Source: Schauerella fraxinea
GTDB lineage: Bacteria; Pseudomonadota; Gammaproteobacteria; Burkholderiales; Burkholderiaceae_B
Direction of reading: 5' to 3'
DNA length: 64,000 nt
Assembly (NCBI GenBank): GCA_030849945.1
Contig: JAVDKK010000001.1
Location: forward strand, 1,674,001-1,738,000
Shown here: one piece after another, positions 43,827 through 51,115 of the stretch
Layout of the letters: each line of letters begins with the position of its first letter
How positions within the stretch are numbered: the first letter of the stretch is position 1
Made by a program: the position numbers and the translations under genes
The notes under the pieces: generated by a model
Database searches by the model: none
What the model was told of the DNA's origin: nothing
The model's input: the letters and a program-made list of their open reading frames with translations, nothing else

Positions 43827-44777
43827 TTATTTTCGGCGCTTCATATTCGTTTTTGGAATATGTGCCGTGCCGGTAGGCGCGACCCATTTGCCGCCGGCGA
43901 GTCCGCACGCATCGGAAAGCAATAGGGCTTTCATGCGGGCGACGAGCTCGCGCTTATCGTCGCTGCGCTGCAAGAAGTAGTAGCCGAGATTGGGCGTGGC
44001 CGGGGTGGTGGTGAAGCTGGTGAGCCGCCCATCTGCAAGCCACGGCGCCATGAAGTGCCTGGGGAGGTAGCTGATGCCGATGTCGGCTACCGTCAACCCC
44101 GCGATGGCCATCATGCTGTTGGAGGCCAGCGTGTAGTTCAGTCGGATACCTTGTGCGAGTGACCATTGATTGATGCCGGCGGTCATGCCCGATCCTGCAG
44201 TCATCGTGATGACGGGCAGGGTTTCCATGGCGGCGGGCTTCAAGATGGCGCCCTGATCGATGCGCGCGGGCGAGGCCATCCACGTGCATTCCACGTCGCA
44301 GATTTTTTGGGCAGCGAGCATGTCACCTTGAGCGGCGGTGGGTGCGACGGCGCAATCGAGCTCGCCCCGATGCACCATGCGTTCGAGGCCACGCGCGAGG
44401 TCTACATAGGGTTGGAATATCAGGCGGGGGTACAGCGCTCGCGCTTGGGCGATGAACCGCGGCAGCCATGTCAATGAGCCCAGTTCGGTGATCCCGATCC
44501 GGCAGGTGCCGGCAAGATCGCCCGCCGCCTCTGCATCGGCCTGGATGAGTTCGGTCAGATCCAGCATCTGAGCAGCATGGCGCAGCAGGCGAGTGCCATG
44601 TTCCGACAACTGTGCCTGTTTGCTCGATCTGTCGAAGAGCTGGACGCCGAGCGCAGCTTCCAGTTCAAACACGCGCTTGGATAATGTCGATTGCGAAATG
44701 TGCAGGCGTTCGGCAGCGATGGCAAAGTTGCCCAGCGTTGCCGCCCAATAGAAAGCTTGAATCTGCTTCAAGGTCAT
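43827..44777 (-). CDS. LysR family regulator
   Basis: The 316-residue regulator has a helix-turn-helix in LGNFAIAAERLHISQSTLSKRVF (in part, residues about 15-37) and a standard effector domain. It is in the same orientation as the hydroxyacid dehydrogenase and TctC genes, with an 84-bp gap, unlike the divergent layout of most LysR genes here. A basic tail (KTNMKRRK) ends the protein. Likely activator of the downstream catabolic pair. Confidence 0.92.
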   Translation of the reverse strand: MTLKQIQAFYWAATLGNFAIAAERLHISQSTLSKRVFELEAALGVQLFDRSSKQAQLSEHGTRLLRHAAQMLDLTELIQADAEAAGDLAGTCRIGITELGSLTWLPRFIAQARALYPRLIFQPYVDLARGLERMVHRGELDCAVAPTAAQGDMLAAQKICDVECTWMASPARIDQGAILKPAAMETLPVITMTAGSGMTAGINQWSLAQGIRLNYTLASNSMMAIAGLTVADIGISYLPRHFMAPWLADGRLTSFTTTPATPNLGYYFLQRSDDKRELVARMKALLLSDACGLAGGKWVAPTGTAHIPKTNMKRRK

Positions 44778-44858
44778 GAGGTTGCCGACTGGAGAATAAT
44801 GGGGAAGGTCGGGCGGATTGGTCGATCGCTCGTCGCAGCGGAGTGCAGCCGCCAGACA

Positions 44859-45515
44859 TTATCCCCGATGCAGCCGATCGACTGCGTTCGCTATCGGCGT
44901 CTCACCCTCCGTCAGTTCAATGATGATGCGATTGACCGTCGGCTGATCAATCACCTCGGCCAGGAACGCAGCCACGTCGTCGCGCGGCACATTGCCATAA
45001 GGGATGGCGACGTCGGCGCGCACATGGCCCGTGCCTGGCTCATCCGATAGCGTGCCCGGGCGCACGATCACCCAGTCCAGATCAGTGTCGACGAGATACA
45101 CGTCAGCGTGTTTCTTGACCGCCATGTAGTTCTCGAATCCTTCCGAAGGCGTCTTGCCGCGACCGGCGTCGGGAAATGCGGACACGAGCAGGAAGCGTTT
45201 GATGCCGGCCAATTGCGCGGCATCGACTGTTGTTTCCAACCCTCGGCCATCGATCGCATTGGTGATCTCCATGCCGGCGCCGCCCGCGCCAGCGGTAAAG
45301 ACGACCGCTTTACTGCCGGCCATGAGTTGGGCCAATGCCGGGGCGTCCAGTGCCGTGAGATCGCCCGCAACGGGCGTTGCACCCAATGCCTTCAGCGTAT
45401 CGCCTTGTTCGGGCTTGCGATGAAGCGCCAAGGGTTCATGGCCTTTCTTGGCCAAACGCTCAACCAGGCGACGGCCGATCTTGCCGGCGGCGCCGACGAT
45501 GAAAACACTGCTCAT
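44859..45515 (-). CDS. Atypical SDR family NAD(P)-binding protein (YwnB-like)
   Basis: The 218-residue protein starts with VFIVGAAGKIGRRLVERLA, the NmrA-like/atypical SDR motif. VSAFPDAG appears near 112 and YLVDTDLDWVIVRPGTLSDEP near 150, the latter typical of this group. The usual Tyr-x3-Lys catalytic pair is replaced, as expected for atypical SDRs. It lies with NTF2-like, old yellow enzyme and TetR genes on the same strand. Possible roles are NAD(P)H-dependent reduction of quinones or a sensor function. Confidence 0.87.
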   Translation of the reverse strand: MSSVFIVGAAGKIGRRLVERLAKKGHEPLALHRKPEQGDTLKALGATPVAGDLTALDAPALAQLMAGSKAVVFTAGAGGAGMEITNAIDGRGLETTVDAAQLAGIKRFLLVSAFPDAGRGKTPSEGFENYMAVKKHADVYLVDTDLDWVIVRPGTLSDEPGTGHVRADVAIPYGNVPRDDVAAFLAEVIDQPTVNRIIIELTEGETPIANAVDRLHRG

Positions 45516-45650
45516 GATGACTCCTTACGTTGTCGATATCGATCGCGATGTGTGCTCGGCAAGAATCCGGCCTGAACAACAGGGCGCTCAGTTGTCGGAC
45601 CAATGAAAGACTGTTGCGATCACTATCGATCAGATGACAGACCGTCGCGA

Positions 45651-46037
45651 TCACTTCTCGAATTGGTGAAACACTTTGGCGATCACTTGCCAGTCGCCGT
45701 CGATATTCAGCAGCGTGAGGTAATCGTTGTAGTCGGCGCCGATCGCATCGTTTTCCATGTCGACGCGCACCACGGCGGTGGTCGGCGTAATCGCCAATAC
45801 ATCGAGCCGCGTCGCGATATCCGGCGCAGCACCATGTTGATCGACGAAGTCGTAAAGATTTTGAATCGGACCGCCCATCAACTTCCCGTTCGTGAAGCCA
45901 TACATGACGGCGCCGTTGTGAAAGGCGCTGGCCACGCCGTCGCGGTTGCCGGCGCGCAGTCCTTCGACGTAACGGCTGGCCGATGCGATGACGGCGTCAT
46001 AGTCTTTGGTAGCTACTGCTTTGATGTTCTTCGTCAT
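45651..46037 (-). CDS. NTF2-like (SnoaL/YybH) family protein
   Basis: The 128-residue protein has the start YDAVIASASRYVEGLRAGNRDGVASAFHNGAVMYG and the core VVRVDMENDAIGADYNDYLTLL (quoted in parts), typical of the nuclear transport factor 2-like family used by small lumazine- or steroid-type isomerases. It has no signal peptide. It lies between the SDR and old yellow enzyme genes on the same strand, so it may belong to the same electrophile response. The 5' neighbour gap contains a GATC-rich short duplication. Confidence 0.83.
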   Translation of the reverse strand: MTKNIKAVATKDYDAVIASASRYVEGLRAGNRDGVASAFHNGAVMYGFTNGKLMGGPIQNLYDFVDQHGAAPDIATRLDVLAITPTTAVVRVDMENDAIGADYNDYLTLLNIDGDWQVIAKVFHQFEK

Positions 46038-46131
46038 GGTGTTTTTCCTTTGAAATGGCGCGCATGGCGCGCGCTTTATAGATTGAGCAGAGCGCGTGGC
46101 TATGCCCTATTGATTGATCAACGCCCGCGCG

Positions 46132-47289
46132 CTACTGCAATGCGGGATCGGTGCCTTGCGTGCGTTCAGTGCGTTCAGTGCCGTCGGCGCGTGGCCAGTC
46201 GGTGTAGCCCTTGGCGCCGCCACCGTAGTACGCCTCGCGCGGCGCCACTGCGAGCGCGTGACCGTCGCGCAGCCGTTCGACCAGATCGGGGTTGGCGATG
46301 AACGGTCGTCCGAATGCGACGGCATCGACCCTGTGTGCGGCACGGCGCGCGACGGCCAGGTTGAGGTCGTAGGCGTTGTTGCCGATATAGTGGCCGTTGA
46401 ATAGGTTGCGCAGGGCGTCGAGATCGATGCCGGCGGGCACGTCGCGCGCGGCCGCCGTGGCGCCTTCGGCCATGTGCAGATAGGCCAAGCCGTACTTGTT
46501 GAGTTGCGTGATCAGCGCGCCATAGGTGGCCATGACGTCGCTGTCTATCGGCGTATTGCCGGCGTCTGGCGTGGTGGGTGAGAGCCGGATGCCGACACGT
46601 GCGCTGCCCCAGACGGCCACGACCGCTTCGACCACCTCACGCACCAATCGCGTTCGTTTGATGATCGAGCCGCCGTAGGCGTCGTCGCGGATGTTGGTGG
46701 AATCGCGCAGGAACTGGTCGAGCAGATAGCTGTTGGCGGCGTGAACTTCGACGCCATCGAACCCGGCGCGCTTCGCGCATTCGGCGGCATGCTGGTACTG
46801 GTCGATGATGCCAGGGATTTCGGCGGTCTCGAGCGCGCGCGGCATGGAGACGTCGACCATGCCTTGTGCGGTATAGGTTTGGCCTTCGGCCTTGATGGCA
46901 GAGGGGGCGACGGGTGCGGCGCCGTCAGGTTGAAGACTCACATGTGAGAAGCGGCCAACGTGCCAGAGTTGGCAAACGATGCGACCGCCGGCGGCATGCA
47001 CGGCATCCGTCACGTTCTTCCATCCCTCGACTTGGGCATCGGTCCAGATGCCCGGCGTCATGTCGTAGCCGCGGCCTTGTGCGGAGATATTAGTGGCCTC
47101 GGCGATGATGAGGCCAGCGCTGGCGCGTTGCGCGTAGTAGGTGGCAAGCAAGGCATTCGGCACGCCGTCGGCGCCCACGCGGCTGCGTGTGAGCGGCGCC
47201 ATCACGATGCGATTCGCGAGGTGCAACGCGCCCAGATTGACGGGGGAGAAGAGGTCGGTGGGTTGTGTTTGGTGAATTGGTTGAACCAC
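46132..47289 (-). CDS. Alkene reductase, old yellow enzyme family (NemA-like)
   Basis: The 385-residue flavoenzyme has PLTRSRVGADGVPN near the start, substrate-binding His-x2-Asn in VEVHAANSYLLDQFL (near 180) and QLWHVGRFSH with the FMN-contact His. OYE members reduce activated C=C bonds, nitroesters and N-ethylmaleimide with NADPH. A 15-bp operator (47306-47320), matching the NemR box type, lies 17 bp before its start. It is downstream of a TetR gene that carries the same box, as in E. coli nemRA. Confidence 0.94.
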   Translation of the reverse strand: MVQPIHQTQPTDLFSPVNLGALHLANRIVMAPLTRSRVGADGVPNALLATYYAQRASAGLIIAEATNISAQGRGYDMTPGIWTDAQVEGWKNVTDAVHAAGGRIVCQLWHVGRFSHVSLQPDGAAPVAPSAIKAEGQTYTAQGMVDVSMPRALETAEIPGIIDQYQHAAECAKRAGFDGVEVHAANSYLLDQFLRDSTNIRDDAYGGSIIKRTRLVREVVEAVVAVWGSARVGIRLSPTTPDAGNTPIDSDVMATYGALITQLNKYGLAYLHMAEGATAAARDVPAGIDLDALRNLFNGHYIGNNAYDLNLAVARRAAHRVDAVAFGRPFIANPDLVERLRDGHALAVAPREAYYGGGAKGYTDWPRADGTERTERTQGTDPALQ

Positions 47290-47305
47290 GGGTTTGTCCT
47301 GTTAG

Positions 47306-47320
47306 TAGACCAGTCGTCTA
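47306..47320. promoter_or_regulatory. NemR-type operator in front of the old yellow enzyme gene
   Basis: TAGACCAGTCGTCTA has TAGAC/GTCTA arms, very like the TAGACC-N4-GGTCTA box of E. coli NemR. An identical copy is at 48093. It lies 17 bp before the start of the OYE gene. Confidence 0.8.
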
Positions 47321-47372
47321 TATTTTGGTCGAGGGCGTGGGGATGAATAACGCCGACGATAAATGGGGTTTA

Positions 47373-47482
47373 AGACTTGAAGCGCCTAAAACTTGAAGCG
47401 TTGAAAACTTCAAGCGTTTAGAACTTCCAGCGTTCAGAACTTTCAGCGTTCAAGCCTTCAGGCTTGCCAAGACTTCAAGCGG
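47373..47482. repeat. 16-bp tandem repeat array downstream of the TetR gene
   Basis: About seven units of period 16 can be aligned, with cores AGACTTGAAGCGCCTA, AACTTGAAGCGTTGAA, AACTTCAAGCGTTTAG, AACTTCCAGCGTTCAG, AACTTTCAGCGTTCAA, GCCTTCAGGCTTGCCA and AGACTTCAAGCGGTTA. The array ends at the tetR stop. It is non-coding. It may form transcript structure or be a polymorphic locus. Confidence 0.85.
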
Positions 47483-48070
47483 TTAGTGCGCGAGCAAGTG
47501 CCGTGTGGTGCTGAGCGCATTGGTAAAGGGCACTTCGCTTTTTCCAAGCTTGGCCATCAACGAGGCGCCCAGCCAGATCTGGTAGAGCGATTCGCCGAGT
47601 TCACGCGCATCGGCCTTTGACTTGATCGAGCCGTCGGCTTGTCCCTCGGCGACAGTACTGGCGATACGCTTCACGATGGCCTGTGTGCCGGTATCGAGCA
47701 CGGCACGCATGTCTTCGGAAAGATCGCAGACTTCCGAGCCCAGTTTCACCACCAGGCATTTGCCTTCGAGCACATCGGTGCCTTGCGTGCGTGCCCAATA
47801 CTGAAAATAGCCAATGAGGCGTTCGGCACCCGTGCCATCGGCCGCCATCAGCGCATCCACACGCGTGAGGTATTCGGAGAAGTAGGCGTGCAGCAGGGCT
47901 TCGCCGAATTCCTCTTTCGAGCGGAAGTAGTGATAGAACGAACCCTTGGGTACGCCGGCCTGGCTCAGCAGTTCACCGAGACCGACGGCGGTGTAGCCTT
48001 TTACGGTCATCAGCGATCTGGCCACATCGAGGATGTGCTGGCGCGTGTCTGCGGCGGGTTTCTTCATCAT
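47483..48070 (-). CDS. nemR: TetR family regulator, NemR-like
   Basis: The 195-residue repressor has the TetR helix-turn-helix LGELLSQAGVPKGSFYHYFRSK (residues about 30-51, part) and a helical ligand domain with C-terminal TRHLLAH. A Cys at EGKCLVVKLGSEVCDL provides two thiols near 104 and 113, in the region where NemR senses electrophiles. Two identical boxes flank its regulon: in front of itself (48093) and before the OYE gene (47306). ATG 48067 would shorten it by one residue. It probably also represses the divergent flavin reductase gene. Confidence 0.9.
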   Translation of the reverse strand: MMKKPAADTRQHILDVARSLMTVKGYTAVGLGELLSQAGVPKGSFYHYFRSKEEFGEALLHAYFSEYLTRVDALMAADGTGAERLIGYFQYWARTQGTDVLEGKCLVVKLGSEVCDLSEDMRAVLDTGTQAIVKRIASTVAEGQADGSIKSKADARELGESLYQIWLGASLMAKLGKSEVPFTNALSTTRHLLAH

Positions 48071-48092
48071 GGTCGATAATGTATCAGCAGAA

Positions 48093-48107
48093 TAGACCAG
48101 TCGTCTA
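48093..48107. promoter_or_regulatory. NemR-type operator between tetR and the flavin reductase gene
   Basis: The same TAGACCAGTCGTCTA as at 47306, in the 141-bp divergent region. It is 23 bp before the tetR start and 105 bp before the flavin reductase start. Consistent with autoregulation and divergent control. Confidence 0.8.
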
Positions 48108-48128
48108 GTGGCTGTTCCAGTGGGTCGA

Positions 48129-48188
48129 TCTAGTGGCCAATCTAGCCGGCGTTCTATTGGCTAATCTAGTCGCCGATCTAGTAACCCT
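48129..48188. repeat. 12-bp tandem repeat array in a divergent promoter
   Basis: Five units start exactly every 12 bases at 48129, 48141, 48153, 48165 and 48177: TCTAGTGGCCAA, TCTAGCCGGCGT, TCTATTGGCTAA, TCTAGTCGCCGA, TCTAGTAACCCT. The array lies between the NemR box and the flavin reductase start and could be promoter-length variable DNA or a binding array. Confidence 0.85.
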
Positions 48189-48211
48189 TCCATGTTTGAG
48201 GAGAACTGCCG

Positions 48212-48799
48212 ATGCAAAGCCGATTTGAGCCCGTCGCCCTGGCGCACGCTTGCCGCTTGATCAATCACGGGCCCACCGTGCTCGTCACCAGCCGGCATGG
48301 CGAGCGGCGCAACATCATGGCGGCCGCCTGGTCGATGCCGGTGGAGTTCAGTCCGCCGCGCATTGCGATCGTGATCGACAAGGCCACGTTTTCGCGCGAA
48401 CTGATCGCAGCGAGCGGCCACTTTGGCGTGTGCATCCCCGCAGCGTCGTTCGTGCAGCAAACCTATGCCGTAGGTAGTGTGTCGGGCCGCGAGGGCGATA
48501 AGTTCGAGCGTTTCGGGATCGCCTCTTTCGACGGCCCGGTGCTGGGCGTGCCGTTGATCGAAGACGGTGCCGCAGCGTGGATGGAGTGCCGCTTGATTCC
48601 CGAAGCCCATACCGAAGACGCGTACGACACGTGCTTTGCCGAAGTGGTGAGTGCGGCGGCCGATCCGTTGGCGTTCAGTGGCGGACACTGGCAGTTTTCC
48701 GATGCCAATGCGTCATTGCACACGCTGCATCATCTGGGCGCGGGAAATTTCGTGGTGGCGGGGAAAGTGATCAGTGCGGCCAAGCCTGCGGCGTCCTGA
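48212..48799 (+). CDS. Flavin reductase family protein
   Basis: The 195-residue FMN-binding split-barrel protein has TVLVTSRHGERRNIMAAAWSMPVEFSPPRIAI in outline and the FGVCIPAASF and GDKFERFGIA blocks of the flavin reductase/DIM6 group. It would supply reduced flavin or act directly on quinones or nitro compounds. It is divergent from tetR with NemR box and 12-bp repeats between. An AGGAGAACTGCCG site precedes ATG 48212. It fits the electrophile-stress cluster. Confidence 0.9.
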   Translation: MQSRFEPVALAHACRLINHGPTVLVTSRHGERRNIMAAAWSMPVEFSPPRIAIVIDKATFSRELIAASGHFGVCIPAASFVQQTYAVGSVSGREGDKFERFGIASFDGPVLGVPLIEDGAAAWMECRLIPEAHTEDAYDTCFAEVVSAAADPLAFSGGHWQFSDANASLHTLHHLGAGNFVVAGKVISAAKPAAS

Positions 48800-48904
48800 C
48801 GATTAAGCGAGCATACATTTTCCACATACTTCCCGCGCATATTGGCATTGGATCGGCGCGCGCGCCTTGGGTAGAGTGAACTTCTCTTCTTTGGGAAACG
48901 CGCC

Positions 48905-50044
48905 ATGTCGCATACCGAATACGACGTCGCCATTATCGGCGCGGGCATCCATGGCTGTTCGACGGCCTATCACCTGGCCAAGCGCGGCGCGCGGGTGGTG
49001 GTGATCGAGGCCGATTACCCCGGCCGACACGCCTCTGGCGTCAATGCCGGCGGCGTGCGCACGCTGGGCCGGCCGATCCAGGAAATGCCGCTCACGCTGG
49101 CGTCGAGTGCGTTGTGGCATGAGCTGTCGCAAACCTTCGGGCGCGATCTGGGGTTTTATACCGGCGGCCAGATTAAAGTCGCAGAAAGCGAAGCCGACAT
49201 TGTCACTTTGCAAAAGCGGGTGGCGCTGCTGGCGTCGCAGGGTTATCACCACGAAGTACTGATCGATGCCGCAACCACGCGCGAGATCTTGCCTGCGGTA
49301 TCGCCGCACGTAACGGGCGCCGTGTGGGTGGAATCCGACGGCTTTGCCGTGCCGTACCGCTCGGTGACGGCGTTTCGTCGCGAGGCGCAAAAATTAGGCG
49401 CCACGTTCATCGAGAATTGGCGCGTGTCGAGCATGGCGCAACAGGGCAGTAAATGGGTCGTGGGCGTGCCCGAAGGCACGGTAGGCGCCGAATACATGGT
49501 GATGACGGCTGGGGCCTGGTCCGGCCGGCTTGCGCACGACTTGGGCGAGACGATACCTGTTGAGCCCGGTGGATTAATGCTGATGGTGACGCAGCGGTTG
49601 CCGCACTTTGTGGATCCGGTCGTAGGCGCCACATCGCGCGGGTTGTCATTCAAGCAGTACGACAACGGCACGGTCGTGATCGGGGGCGAGTTGCACTGTG
49701 AGGTGGATATCGACGCTGCGCATGCGGAGCTCGACTTTTCGCGGCTGGCCAATAGCGCACGCATCGTGACGGACCTCTTTCCGTTTTTGAAGAATGTGTC
49801 GCTCAATCGGGCGTGGTCGGGTGTGGAGGGCTTCACCCCTGACAAGCTACCGGTAATCGGCTTTAGCACCACCTTGCCGAAGCTGATTTATGCCTGCGGG
49901 TTTTCGGCGAGCGGCTTTCAGTTGGGGCCGGCATCGGGTCGGGCGGTGTCGGAGCTGGTGCTGGACGGTGCGAGCAAGGTGCCGATCGAGGGGCTGTCGC
50001 CAGCGCGGTTCGGGCATGATGCCTGGCGCACGAAGGCCGCGTAG
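48905..50044 (+). CDS. FAD-dependent amine oxidase-like oxidoreductase (DAO family)
   Basis: The 379-residue enzyme has the dinucleotide-binding motif AIIGAGIHGCSTAYHLAKRG (residues 9-28) and the flavin-contact GFSASGFQLGPASG near 335, typical of the sarcosine oxidase beta/HcnC-like DAO group. It oxidises a secondary or D-amine, transferring electrons to oxygen or a quinone. AACGCG precedes ATG 48905 without a strong Shine-Dalgarno. A LysR gene follows 132 bp downstream on the same strand. Substrate unknown. Confidence 0.9.
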   Translation: MSHTEYDVAIIGAGIHGCSTAYHLAKRGARVVVIEADYPGRHASGVNAGGVRTLGRPIQEMPLTLASSALWHELSQTFGRDLGFYTGGQIKVAESEADIVTLQKRVALLASQGYHHEVLIDAATTREILPAVSPHVTGAVWVESDGFAVPYRSVTAFRREAQKLGATFIENWRVSSMAQQGSKWVVGVPEGTVGAEYMVMTAGAWSGRLAHDLGETIPVEPGGLMLMVTQRLPHFVDPVVGATSRGLSFKQYDNGTVVIGGELHCEVDIDAAHAELDFSRLANSARIVTDLFPFLKNVSLNRAWSGVEGFTPDKLPVIGFSTTLPKLIYACGFSASGFQLGPASGRAVSELVLDGASKVPIEGLSPARFGHDAWRTKAA

Positions 50045-50176
50045 CGCATGGGATGACCGCTCAACGCTGGTAAGCTTGCGGGCATACGCTGCCCACGTGA
50101 TGGATTCGTTCGAGATCGCTGCGATTCGTCGATTCAGGTGCGGCACGTTCTTCGCCGTCAAACACCCGTTGAATCC

Positions 50177-51106
50177 ATGGATCTGCGCCAGCTACGCTAC
50201 TTTGTGAGCATCGTCGAAATGCAGAGCCTGACAGCTGCAGCCGACGCATTGCATATCTCGCAGCCATCGCTGAGCCAGCATGTCTCCAATCTTGAGGCCG
50301 AGGTTGGAGCGCCGTTGCTGATACGCGGCCGACAAGGCGCGCGGCCCACCGAGCTCGGTCAGGTTCTTTATCTGCAAGCCAAGAAAGTGCTTCGTCAGAT
50401 GGACGAAACCAAGGCGGCGCTACGTCGAAAGAAAGAGGTGCCGTCGGGCAAGGTGCGATTCGGGATGCCCACAAGTTGCTCGCGGTTGCTGGCCTTGCCT
50501 CTGGTCAAAGAGATCCAGGCGGCCTATCCCGACATCATTCTTGAGATCATCGAAGCCTCCAGTGCCGATCTCGCCGAGGCGGTGGCGCAACAACGACTCG
50601 ATATGGCCATCGCCATGGATGTGGATGGCCGCACCGATATGCAAGTGGTGAATTTGCTGGAAGAGCATCTGATGCTGGTCGGGCGTCCCATCGGCGGCGT
50701 GCGGCGAAGCATCACGCTTGCCGAAGTAGCGGAGTTGCCGCTGTTGCTGCCCAGTTTTCCCAACTCGATTCGTGTGCTTACCGATCGCGCATTTGCTGCG
50801 GCCGGCCTGAAGAAATCGCTGGTTGCAGAAAGCAGCGCTGTCTCGTTCCTGCTGGCGGCGATTCGGGATGGCATGGGATGGTCGATATTGCCGTGGTCGT
50901 CGCTGGCAGGCGAGCACGACGACACGCTGATCAGTTTGCGGATCAGCGACGTGCAGTTGACGCGCCGAGCGAGCTTGTGCGTGTCCGACTCGGCTCGGCT
51001 GAGCCTGGCCAGTACATCGGTGGAAGCATCGGTGCTGGCGCTGGTTGAACGCATGGTGCAGAGCGCGAAATGGGAGGGCGTCGAACTGCTGCGCCCGCCC
51101 GCCTGA
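50177..51106 (+). CDS. LysR family regulator
   Basis: The 309-residue regulator starts MDLRQLRYFVSIVEMQSLTAAADALHISQPSLSQHV in outline, with helix-turn-helix residues 17-36. It resembles Cbl/NAC-like LysR regulators of nitrogen and aromatic catabolism (S..LT.AA..LHISQPSLSQ). It lies between the DAO gene and a convergent CocE hydrolase gene, with only 9 bp to the latter's stop. Its target is probably one of them. Confidence 0.93.
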   Translation: MDLRQLRYFVSIVEMQSLTAAADALHISQPSLSQHVSNLEAEVGAPLLIRGRQGARPTELGQVLYLQAKKVLRQMDETKAALRRKKEVPSGKVRFGMPTSCSRLLALPLVKEIQAAYPDIILEIIEASSADLAEAVAQQRLDMAIAMDVDGRTDMQVVNLLEEHLMLVGRPIGGVRRSITLAEVAELPLLLPSFPNSIRVLTDRAFAAAGLKKSLVAESSAVSFLLAAIRDGMGWSILPWSSLAGEHDDTLISLRISDVQLTRRASLCVSDSARLSLASTSVEASVLALVERMVQSAKWEGVELLRPPA

Positions 51107-51115
51107 TAAGGCTGA

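Noticed and set aside
45603..45660. Short GATC-containing duplication (GACTGTTGCGATCACT and GACCGTCGCGATCACT)
   Set aside because: Two copies only, and one reaches into the NTF2-like gene end; too weak to call as a repeat array, though it fits the GATC-rich theme.
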